A stretch of 64,000 nucleotides of DNA, taken from positions 38,429 to 102,428 of the forward strand of contig JAUJMS010000009.1 in the NCBI GenBank assembly GCA_030446745.1, given 5' to 3'. Positions 46,862 through 56,629 of the stretch are shown here, piece after piece (positions within the stretch are counted from its first letter, which is position 1; every line of letters begins with the position of its first letter). This stretch comes from Egibacteraceae bacterium. Its GTDB lineage: Bacteria; Actinomycetota; Nitriliruptoria; Euzebyales; Egibacteraceae. The notes below the pieces were generated by a model that saw only the letters and a list, made by a program, of their open reading frames with translations, ran no database searches and was not told the DNA's origin. The position numbers and the translations under genes were made by a program.

Positions 46862-47905
46862 TCACAGCCGGCGGCGGGCGAAGTAGCACAGGCAGTCGCG
46901 GCGGGTCTGCTGCACGGTCGTCGTCCACATCACCGGGGTGACGTCCTCGGTCACGACCAGCGCCCCGTCGCGGCGAACGTCGAAGAACCGGCCGCTGGTG
47001 TCGCGTCCGCGCATGTCCGTGGCGAGCAGCGGCATGGCGGCGCCCGGGTGCACCCGGCCGAGCGTCGTGCCGGCCAGCAGCATCCCGAAGTTGTGCGCGT
47101 CGAGCCCGACGTTGAGCACGAGGTCCAGCTCGTCGGCGAGCGCCCCGCCGAACGCGAAACGCACCTCCGGTCGCACGACGACGCGGTGTTGCATCTCGAA
47201 CATCTGCTGCGGTCCCGGGCCGGTCTCGTGCACCGCGGCGAGGGCGAGGAAGCGCCGCAGCGCCTCCGCCGCGTAGGCGTGGTTGACGGGCAGGCCCGGC
47301 AGGCCGCACTCGATCGACACCGCGGGACAGACGGGCGACAGGGCCTCCATGAGCGTGTGCGCCCGCAGCGGCCAGCGCAAGACGGTGTCCGCCACGACCG
47401 CGGCGAGCGCGAGTGCTTCGTCGGTGGGGTCCGGGACGATCGCGTAGTACGGGTTCACGCCGGTGTTGTTGTGGATGTCGACCGCGGCGTCGAGGTCAGT
47501 CTCCGACAGGACGTCGAGCACGGCGTCGGCGCAGCGACGCATCCGCGTCGTCGGCGCGTTCAGCGCCCAGGTGCGGTTGAAGTCCTCCTGGCCGTCGAGG
47601 TAGCGGTGCGCGAACCAGCCGTCGTGCGAGGCGGCGCGGACGTTGCCGATGAACACCCACAGGTCGAACGGGTAATGCCCGCCGGCGCGCAGCACGTCGA
47701 GCACCGCCCGGTACCCCGAGTCCTCGTTGCCGTGAAGCAGCGCGGAGACGAGCCGCGCGCGCGGCCGCGGGTCGGTGCCGGGGATGCGGACGAGGGTCGG
47801 CTTGCCCAGCGTGACAAGCACGTCCTCGTCCGAGCCGTCGAGCAGCGGCTTGAGGTCGTCGTACCCGTCGAAGCGCTGGTACAGATCGAGGTCGGCGCGC
47901 ACCAC
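46862..47905 (-). CDS. Succinylglutamate desuccinylase/aspartoacylase family protein
   Basis: 347 residues from GTG 47905. An M14-like zinc amidohydrolase: ligands in 'ALLHGNEDSGYRAVLDVLRA' (H-x-x-E) and 'AAVDIHNNTGVNPYYAIVPD' (His), with the probable catalytic Glu in 'CPAVSIECGLPGLPVNH'. Three bases separate it from the stop of the GCS2-type ligase gene upstream, so the two are co-translated. The pair looks like a make-and-break system for an amide bond of a small molecule; the substrate is unknown. Confidence 0.8.
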   Translation of the reverse strand: MVRADLDLYQRFDGYDDLKPLLDGSDEDVLVTLGKPTLVRIPGTDPRPRARLVSALLHGNEDSGYRAVLDVLRAGGHYPFDLWVFIGNVRAASHDGWFAHRYLDGQEDFNRTWALNAPTTRMRRCADAVLDVLSETDLDAAVDIHNNTGVNPYYAIVPDPTDEALALAAVVADTVLRWPLRAHTLMEALSPVCPAVSIECGLPGLPVNHAYAAEALRRFLALAAVHETGPGPQQMFEMQHRVVVRPEVRFAFGGALADELDLVLNVGLDAHNFGMLLAGTTLGRVHPGAAMPLLATDMRGRDTSGRFFDVRRDGALVVTEDVTPVMWTTTVQQTRRDCLCYFARRRL

Positions 47906-47908
47906 CCG

Positions 47909-49396
47909 TCAGCTCTCGAGCGGCCAGGTGTGCACCGGCGTCCCCTCGAACGACAGCTTCTGGTAGCGCCGGACCAGCTCGCGCGCGGCCTCGGGTCGGT
48001 CGAGGTCGTGCTCCTCGACGAGCCGGCGCCAGGTCCAGATCTGCCAGGTCGCGCCGTTCTGCCCGGTCAGTGCCCGCTGTTCGATGATGCCGAGGTAGGT
48101 GTCGATCTCCGCCTCGTCGACGCCCCAGTCCAGCAGTCCGTCGCGCGCGAGCGGCAACAGGTGCCGGAGCAGCAGCTCGGTGGCTGGCACCTCGCGGCTG
48201 ACGCGCGGCCAGTAGAACTTGGCGCCGAGACCGTGACGGGAGGCGGCGAAGAAGTTGTCGCGCGCCGTCTCGAAGCTCATCTCGTCCCACGCGTGCGGGC
48301 GACGCGACGCGAGACCGTTGAGCAGGCCGTAGTACAGGGCGGTGTTCGCGACCGAGTCGGGCACCGTCGGTCCCGCCGGCAGGACGCGGTTCTCGATGCG
48401 CATGTGCGGCCGCCCGCGCGACACCTCGTAGACGGGACGGTTCCAGCGATAGATCGTCCCGTTGTGCAGCGTGAGCTCGGGCAGGCGGGGGACGTTGCCG
48501 GCGCGCAGCTCCTGGAAGGGGTCCTCCTCGTCGCACAGCGGCAGCAGCGCGGGGAAGTAGCGCACGTTCTCGTCGAACAGCTCGAACATCCCCTCGCGCA
48601 GCCACTTCTCGCCGAACCACACCCGGGGGCGCACGCCCTGGGTGGCGAGCTCCTCGGTGCGGGTGTCGGTGGCCTGCTCGAACAGCGCGATGCGCGTCTC
48701 GTGGTGCAGCTGCTTGCCGAGGAAGAACGGCGAGTTCGCCGCCGCGGCGACCAGCGGCGCGGACAGCACCTGGGCGGCGTTCCAGTACATCGCGAACTCG
48801 TGCGGGTCGACCTGCAGGTGCAGTTGCATGGACGTGCACGCCGCCTCGAACACGATCGAGTTGGCGGTGGTCTCCAAGACCTCGTCGCCCTCGATGCGGA
48901 TCAGGATGTCCTCGCCGCGCTGCGCCAGGATCGTGTCGTTGAGCCCCTTGGAGCGCGGGTTGGCCGACAGGTTCTGCTCGGTGACGTCGAAGTCGGTCAG
49001 CGTCGGCAGGATGCCGATGATCATGACGCGGGCGTCGAGCGTCTCGGCCCGCTCGTGGGCGTAGTCCAGCGAACGGCGCAGCTCGTCCTCGATGCCGGAG
49101 AAGCAGCGGCCCGCCAGCCGCCGCGGCTTGAGGTCGAACTCGATGTTGAACTGGGCCAGCTCGGTCTGGAAGTCCGCGGAGGCGATGCGGTCGAGCAGTT
49201 TCGCGTTGATCGGTGCGGCGTTGCCGTCCGGGTCGGTGACGTAGACCTCCATCTCGACGCCGACCATGCGCCGGCCCGTCTCGAAGCGCCCGGACTCCAC
49301 GAGCTGGCGCAGCGCCGCGAGGTTGGCCTTGACCTTCTCCCGATAGCGGGTCCGGTCCTCGCGCGTGAACTCCGTGACGTCGATGTCACGCCCCAT
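47909..49396 (-). CDS. GCS2-family glutamate-cysteine ligase-like enzyme
   Basis: 495 residues from ATG 49396. Carboxylate-amine ligase of the GCS2 group: 'RRMVGVEMEVYVTDPDGNAA', 'LAQFNIEFDLKPRRLAGRCF', 'SMQLHLQVDPHEFAMYWNAA', 'GRPHMRIENRVLPAGPTVPD' and 'WDEMSFETARDNFFAASRHG'. These enzymes join an amine to a gamma-carboxylate with ATP. Mycothiol actinobacteria usually lack glutathione, so EgtA-like (gamma-glutamylcysteine for ergothioneine) or another ligase role is as likely as GshA; no other egt gene is present. It is longer than EgtA. Confidence 0.8.
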   Translation of the reverse strand: MGRDIDVTEFTREDRTRYREKVKANLAALRQLVESGRFETGRRMVGVEMEVYVTDPDGNAAPINAKLLDRIASADFQTELAQFNIEFDLKPRRLAGRCFSGIEDELRRSLDYAHERAETLDARVMIIGILPTLTDFDVTEQNLSANPRSKGLNDTILAQRGEDILIRIEGDEVLETTANSIVFEAACTSMQLHLQVDPHEFAMYWNAAQVLSAPLVAAAANSPFFLGKQLHHETRIALFEQATDTRTEELATQGVRPRVWFGEKWLREGMFELFDENVRYFPALLPLCDEEDPFQELRAGNVPRLPELTLHNGTIYRWNRPVYEVSRGRPHMRIENRVLPAGPTVPDSVANTALYYGLLNGLASRRPHAWDEMSFETARDNFFAASRHGLGAKFYWPRVSREVPATELLLRHLLPLARDGLLDWGVDEAEIDTYLGIIEQRALTGQNGATWQIWTWRRLVEEHDLDRPEAARELVRRYQKLSFEGTPVHTWPLES

Positions 49397-49475
49397 GGGC
49401 GGCCTCCCGTTCGCTGTGGGGAGTCTACGCAGCCGCCTTGTCGCCCAACCGCCGTGGTTCGCGGTCCGCGGTGCG

Positions 49476-50996
49476 CTACAGCAGGCGCAGCTGCGCCGGC
49501 TCGGGCGGCGTCCGGCCGGCGCGCGCTTCCGGCCGCGGCCCCCGCGGTGAGGCCGACGGCTGGGCTGGGCGACCATGGCGCTTCCAGGCGTCGCGGCGAC
49601 GTTGTGCCACAAAGGCGCACACCTCGTTGCGGTACTCGGCCGACGCCTCACTGCGCCGGTACAACGCCTCGTAGCGCGCAACGAGCTCCGGGTGGCGGGC
49701 GACCAGCCACGGCCAGAACACCTCGCGGACGCCCGGGCGCAGATGCAGCACGATCGGCGTGATGTGCGTCGCGCCTGCCGCGGCCGCACGGTCGACGAGC
49801 TCGGCGAGTTGGCCGGGGTCGTCGTTGAGCCCCGGCATGATCGGCGCGAGCATCACGCCGGTCGGGATCCCGGCGTCGTTGAGCGCGCGCACCGCCGCCA
49901 GCCGCGCGAGCGGCGACGGTGTGCCTGGCTCGGCGTCACGCCACAGCGCCTCGTCGAGCATCCCGATGGTGAACGCCGCGCTGACCGGGGCGAGCTCGGC
50001 GGCGGCGCGCAGCGCGTCGAGGTCACGGGTGATCAGCGTGCCCTTGGTCAGGATCGAGAACGGCGTGCGCGCGTCGGCCAGCGCCCCGACGATGTCGGGC
50101 ATCAGCCGGTAGCGACCTTCGGCGCGCTGGTACGGGTCGGTGTTGGTGCCCATCGCGACGTGCTCACCACGCCACGTCCGGCGCGCCAGCTCGCGGCGCA
50201 GCACCTCGGCGACGTTGGTCTTGACGACGATGGTCCGCTCGAAGTCGCCGAGCGGCGACAGGTTGAGGTACGCGTGGGTGGGGCGCGCGAAGCAGTTGTG
50301 GCTGACGACGCCGTTCGCGATGTAGTCGCCGGTCCCCGTGGTGATGTCGTACAGCGGCAGCTCGACCGCGAGCGGTTCGATCGCGGCGACACGCAGCGTG
50401 GCCTTGCCGTTCACGGCCGCCCCCGCGACCGCCGACGCGAGCGCGAAGCGGCCAGGGCCGAGCAGACGGTCGCCGGCTGACAACCGTGGTCGCCGACAAC
50501 TCGCCGCTCCGCCGGCGACGTGCGCCCAGCCACGCTCGCTCAACAAACGGTGGTCCCCGCTGGTGACCAGCTCGCTGCCGTCCGCGAGCGTGACCCGGTA
50601 CGCCGGCTTGGACACCGACCAGTGGTCGAGCACGCGCGTGACGGTGTAGCGCCGAGCCGCCCCTTCGCCGACGGTGCCGATCACCGCGTCGCCGGGGCGC
50701 ACATCGGCCAGCGTTGTGGTAGCGCCGTCGGCCATGAGGATCGGCGTCTCACCCCCTGCGCAGTAGGAACAGGCATGGGAGCAGCCCCGATACGGGTTGA
50801 TGCTCCAGGAGAAGCCCATGCCGCGCACACGGTTCAGCGCGGTCTTCGCGTCGACCTCGAGGAACGTCATGCCGCGGAACTCGGGCGTGTCGAAGGTGCG
50901 CACCCGTTCGACGGCGAGCGGCAGCCGGGCCGGGGCGGTGGTCGGCGGTGCCTGCGGTGAGCGCTGGAGATCGGCGAAGTCCACGAGACCCAGCAT
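49476..50996 (-). CDS. Rv2578c-type radical SAM protein containing an intein
   Basis: 506 residues including a 156-residue intein; the spliced protein is ~350 residues. Host motifs: 'GMGFSWSINPYRGCSHACSY' leading to the CxxxCxxC cluster site, whose third Cys is supplied by the residue after the intein ('CFARPTHAYLNLSPLGDFER'). Further radical SAM blocks are 'HVAMGTNTDPYQRAEGRYRL' and 'FSILTKGTLITRDLDALRAA', with 'GVMLAPIMPGLNDDPGQLAE'. The family (SplB-like, widespread in actinobacteria) has no assigned reaction. The protein cannot bind its iron-sulfur cluster normally until the intein is removed. Confidence 0.88.
   Translation of the reverse strand: MLGLVDFADLQRSPQAPPTTAPARLPLAVERVRTFDTPEFRGMTFLEVDAKTALNRVRGMGFSWSINPYRGCSHACSYCAGGETPILMADGATTTLADVRPGDAVIGTVGEGAARRYTVTRVLDHWSVSKPAYRVTLADGSELVTSGDHRLLSERGWAHVAGGAASCRRPRLSAGDRLLGPGRFALASAVAGAAVNGKATLRVAAIEPLAVELPLYDITTGTGDYIANGVVSHNCFARPTHAYLNLSPLGDFERTIVVKTNVAEVLRRELARRTWRGEHVAMGTNTDPYQRAEGRYRLMPDIVGALADARTPFSILTKGTLITRDLDALRAAAELAPVSAAFTIGMLDEALWRDAEPGTPSPLARLAAVRALNDAGIPTGVMLAPIMPGLNDDPGQLAELVDRAAAAGATHITPIVLHLRPGVREVFWPWLVARHPELVARYEALYRRSEASAEYRNEVCAFVAQRRRDAWKRHGRPAQPSASPRGPRPEARAGRTPPEPAQLRLL
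50295..50762 (-). mobile_element. Mini-intein at the radical SAM cysteine motif
   Basis: Residues 79-234 of the host ORF. It begins with Cys in 'CAGGETPILMADGATTTLAD' (block A), has 'GSELVTSGDHRLLSERGWAH' (block B with Thr and His), 'LPLYDITTGTGDYIANGV' (block F) and ends 'VVSHN' before Cys+1 of the host (block G). At 156 residues it has no homing endonuclease, so it is a splicing-only mini-intein. Splice residues all look intact. Confidence 0.9.
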
Positions 50997-51059
50997 CGAA
51001 CGCCAGTTCGTCTACGTCAAGACCGCGTCAGAGGGGGGACGACGTGCCCGACGGCGCCG

Positions 51060-51260
51060 TCACCGCCCTGGATCGACGAGGTCCGACGGGTAGGTGACGT
51101 CGATCTCGACGATCGTCTTCGGGAAATCGGACGTGTTGTTGGTGAGGAAGCGATCGGCCCCTGCCGCAACCGCGGTGGCGAGATGGACGGCGTCGAGGGC
51201 GCGCAGCCCATGGGCCGCGCCGAGCGCGGTTGCCAGCTCAGCCGTGCGTCGAACGCGTCG
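51060..51260 (-). pseudogene. Truncated VapC-like PIN toxin
   Basis: The C-terminal half of a PIN-domain ribonuclease: 'HGLRALDAVHLATAVAAGAD' and 'RFLTNNTSDFPKTIVEI', with the later acidic residues of the active site (LDAVH, TNN.SDF). The N-terminal strand with the first catalytic Asp is missing or out of frame. It is joined in the track to the antitoxin remnant by chance. Probably a dead toxin. Confidence 0.6.
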
Positions 51261-51269
51261 ACGTGCCGG

Positions 51270-51560
51270 CCTATCGGCGTGCTCGCGCGGCGCGCACCTC
51301 GGCGACCAGCACGTCGGCGCGGTCCTCGTCAACGACCGGGCGCCCGAGCTTCCGCCGGCGGCCGTTGGCCAGCACGCCGTGCAGCGTAGCCGCGTCTGCC
51401 AAGCCGGCGTCCGCTCGGCGTGCTCTGCCGGTCGGGTCGGATGACGACCGCGACGGGCTCGCCATGGCGCGTCAGGATCACCCTCGTCGCCGGCGAGGAC
51501 GTGCTGGAGCATCTCCGAAAGTGCTGCCCGCGCCCCGCTGAAAGTCATCGTCCTCGCCAT
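51270..51560 (-). pseudogene. Frameshifted Phd/YefM-type antitoxin
   Basis: Starts like a Phd antitoxin ('TMTFSGARAALSEMLQHVLA') and, after a one-base shift near 51476, continues as 'VILTRHGEPVAVVIRP', the expected second strand. A further shift leads to 'LHGVLANGRRRKLGRP' and an Asp/Glu-rich helical end. Three frames are needed for one antitoxin, so it is inactive or the sequence has indels. It pairs with the PIN remnant downstream. Confidence 0.6.
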
Positions 51561-51621
51561 GCCCGGATCGTCCCGCCGCCGCTGCTAGCGTCGGCCACCC
51601 CACTTCGGAGACGTCGCCCGC

Positions 51622-53691
<2,070 letters not shown>

Positions 53692-53750
53692 CCCCCGGGC
53701 CTTGTCGCCGGCGTCGCGGTATCGGTGGCGTCGGTGACAAGGCCCGGGGT
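53692..53750. repeat. Palindromic element, copy A
   Basis: CCCCGGGCCTTGTC (53693-53706) and GACAAGGCCCGGGG (53736-53749) are perfect 14-bp inverted arms, and the 29 bases between them pair partly. It directly follows the DUF255 stop and precedes the helicase start by 15 bp. It aligns with 38328-38380. It could terminate the upstream gene; on the plus strand only TT follows. Confidence 0.7.
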
Positions 53751-53764
53751 TAGGCTCGGGCGGG

Positions 53765-55900
53765 ATGGAGGCGACGGACGCGGGGCGGGTGCTGGCTGGG
53801 CTCAACCCGTCGCAGCGGGAGGCGGCGACGGCGGTGCGCGGCCCGGTGTGCATCCTCGCCGGCGCCGGGACCGGCAAGACCCGCACGATCACCCACCGGA
53901 TCGCCCAGCAGGTCGTCAGCGGCGTCGCCGAGCCGGGTCAGATCCTGGCGGTGACCTTCACCGACAAGGCCGCCGCCGAGTTGCGCGCACGCCTGCAGGC
54001 GCTCGGGCTGCCGGCGCCGGTGCGTGCCGCGACGTTTCACGCGGCCGCGTGGGCGCAGCTGCGCTGGTTCTGGCCGCGGTTGGACGCGGGACCGTTGCCG
54101 GAAGTGGCGCCGTCGAAGCTGCGGCTGCTCGCACCGCTGGCCCGGCGCGCCGGCGTGTCGCCTCAGGACCTCGCCGCCGAGATCGAGTGGGCGAAGGCGC
54201 GCCGCCTGACGCCCGAGACGTACGCCGACGCGGCGGGCGACCGTGCCGCGCCGCTGCCGTCGGGGCGCATGGCCGCGGTCTACGCCGACTACGAGCAAGC
54301 GAAGACGGCCGCCGGCCAGATCGACTACGAGGACATGCTGCTGCGGATGACCGCCGCCGTCACCGACCATCCCGACGTCGCGGCGGAGGTGCGCGACCGC
54401 TATCGCTTCTTCACGGTCGACGAGTTCCAGGACGTGAACCCGGCGCAGTTCGCGCTGCTGCGGGCGTGGCTCGGCGACCGCGACGAGGTGTGCGTCGTCG
54501 GCGACGACGACCAGACGATCTACTCGTTCACCGGCGCCACCGCCGCGTACCTCCAGCGAGTTCGAGCGGCACTTCCCCGGGGCGCGACGGGTGACGCTGA
54601 CGCGCAACTACCGCTCCACGCCCGAGGTGCTCGAGCTCGCCAACGCGGTGTTGTGGACCAAGCCAGCAGGGCGCCGCAAGCGTCTGACCGCCACGCTCGG
54701 CAGCGGGCCGGCACCGGCGTTCCGCGAGTTCGACGATGACGAGGCCGAGGTCCGCGGCGTCGTGAAGCGCATCGCCGAGTTGCTCGACGATGGCGTCGCC
54801 CCGGGCGACATCGCGGTGTGCTACCGGGTCAACAGCCAGTCCCGAGCCGTACGAGGTGGCCCTGCGCGACGCGGGCGTGCCCTACATCGTGCGCGGGGCG
54901 GGCAGCTTCTACGAGCGCCGCGAGGTCCGTCAGGCGCTGCTCGTCCTGCGCGGGGCGGCGGCGAACCCGCCGGCGGCGCCGCTGGGCCTGGAGGACACGG
55001 TGCCCGCCCATCCCCGCGCGCCGACGAGCAGGTGCGTCGCGTCCTGCGTGAGCAGCTTCGCTTCGACGACCGCCATGAGCCGGACGGTGACGCGGCGCGG
55101 GAACGCTGGCGCAACCTGCGCGCGGTCGTCGAGGTCGCGGTCCGCGCGGTCGCCGAGCGTCCCGACGCGACACTGGCGGACGTCGTCGCGCTGCTGATGC
55201 GCCGCGCGGCCGAGGGCGGAGGCGGCGAGTGACGACGGCGCGGTGACGCTGCTCACGCTGCACAAGGCGAAGGGGCTGGAGTTCGACGCGGTGTTCCTCG
55301 TCGCGCTCGAGGAGGGCTGCTGCCGATCTCGCACGCGCGCACCGACGCGGAGGTCGAGGAGGAGCGCCGGCTGTTCTACGTCGGGGTCACGCGCGCACGC
55401 CGGCACCTGTGGCTGTCGTGGGCGCGCCAGCGGACCGGCTTCGGCGACCGCGTCGTCAGCCGGCGGCCGTCGCGCCTGCTCTACAACCTCGGCGCCGGCG
55501 CTCCGCGCAGCGGCGGTGGCCAGCGCACCAGCGCGGCCGGGCGCAACGGCGGGGTTGCGCGTAAAGGCGGCGCGGCGCGCGCACCAGCGGGGTGGCGACG
55601 GCGTGCGCCTGCGGCCAGAGGTTGGCCAGCCCGGCCGATCGTCGCCGCCGGGCGTGCTGGACTTGCTTCAGTGACGGGGCGAACCGCAGCTGACCGAGCA
55701 GCTGCGCCGCTGGCAGTGAACGCGCGCGCAGCGACGCCGTGCCTGCGTTCGTCGTGTTCGACGATCGGACACTCGTCGCGCTCGCCCGCTCGCGCCCCGC
55801 GACCGTCTCCGAGCTGCTCGCTGTGCCGGGAGTCGGCCCGGCCAAGGCCGACCGCTACGGCAACGAGCTGCTGGCGCTGCTCGCGGAGTGCGGCGCGTGA
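53765..55900 (+). pseudogene. UvrD/PcrA-type helicase with HRDC domain, multiple frameshifts
   Basis: A superfamily 1 DNA helicase needing about seven frame changes. In order: 'LNPSQREAATAVRGPVCILA' then the P-loop 'GAGTGKTRTITHRIA', 'ILAVTFTDKAAAELRARL', 'FFTVDEFQDVNPAQFALLRA' (Walker B) and 'VCVVGDDDQTIYSFTGA' to ~54555; then 'VTLTRNYRSTPEVLELANAV'; 'VALRDAGVPYIVRGAGSFYE'; 'LLTLHKAKGLEFDAVFLVAL'; 'EEERRLFYVGVTRARRHLWL'; finally an HRDC-like end 'ATVSELLAVPGVGPAKADRY'. Shifts lie near 54559, 54842, 55020, 55229, 55315 and after 55500. All helicase motifs remain, so either recent decay or sequencing indels. The stop overlaps the next gene's GTG. Confidence 0.75.
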
Positions 55901-56619
55901 GCCCGCTGCCCGCGGCGTCGCACCGCGTCGCCGTCGACGTCGTCGTCATCGCGCTCGACGACGCGGGCAGCGCCACCCGCGGTGGCGGCACCGCCGGCAG
56001 CCCGGGCGAGACGACACGCGCCACCGACACGCCGGTGGCGCTGGCCGTCCGCCGGCCGCGACCGCCGTTCGCCGGCGACTGGGCACTGCCGGGGACGCTG
56101 GTCCGCGACGGCGAGCACCTCGAGGCTGCCGCCCTGCGCGTACTGGCCGAGCGCGCCGGCTTGGGGCCGCCCCGCCACCTCGAGCAGCTCGCGACCTTCG
56201 GCGCGCCGGCCCGCGACCCGCGCGGCCGCGTCGTGTCCGTCAGCTACCTCGCGTTGTCGCCGCGGCCCTGCGGTGTGGCGCAGCGGGCGCGCTGGTGGCC
56301 GGTCGCGGCGTGCCCCCACCTCGCGTTCGACCACGCCGAGATTCTCACCAGCGCCGTCGAGCGACTGCGCGGCAAGCTGTCGTACTCCAACGTCGCCTAC
56401 GGCCTGCTGCCCGACACGTTCACGCTGTCGGAGCTGCAGGCGGTCTACGAGGCGGTACTCGACCGCAGCGTCGACAAGCGCAACTTCCGCAAGAAGGTCC
56501 TGTCGCTGGGGATGCTGGCCGAAGCGCCAGGGCAGCGGCGCGGCCCGCACCGGCCCGCGCAGCTGTACCGCTTCACCGACACAGAACTCGTCGTCATCGA
56601 CGACGCCATCACCGCGTGA
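55897..56619 (+). CDS. nrtR: NUDIX-related regulator of NAD synthesis (NrtR-like)
   Basis: 240 residues from GTG 55897, overlapping the helicase stop (GTGA). The N-terminal ~150 residues are a NUDIX fold with a degenerate Nudix box ('GDWALPGTLVRDGEHLEAAA', 'LRVLAERAGLGPPRHLEQLA'), and the C-terminal ~80 residues a winged helix ('VAYGLLPDTFTLSELQAVYE', 'DKRNFRKKVLSLGMLAEAPG'). NrtR proteins sense ADP-ribose or related metabolites and repress NAD genes. Position 10 bp before pncB strongly supports this. An insertion of ~25 Thr/Gly-rich residues sits near the N terminus. Confidence 0.82.
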   Translation: MSPLPAASHRVAVDVVVIALDDAGSATRGGGTAGSPGETTRATDTPVALAVRRPRPPFAGDWALPGTLVRDGEHLEAAALRVLAERAGLGPPRHLEQLATFGAPARDPRGRVVSVSYLALSPRPCGVAQRARWWPVAACPHLAFDHAEILTSAVERLRGKLSYSNVAYGLLPDTFTLSELQAVYEAVLDRSVDKRNFRKKVLSLGMLAEAPGQRRGPHRPAQLYRFTDTELVVIDDAITA

Positions 56620-56629
56620 GCCGGCGGTC

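Noticed and set aside
46436-49762. 1,108-aa plus-strand ORF
   Set aside because: Spans the antisense of two well-supported minus-strand enzymes and has shadow composition (Arg, Val, Asp, Gln).
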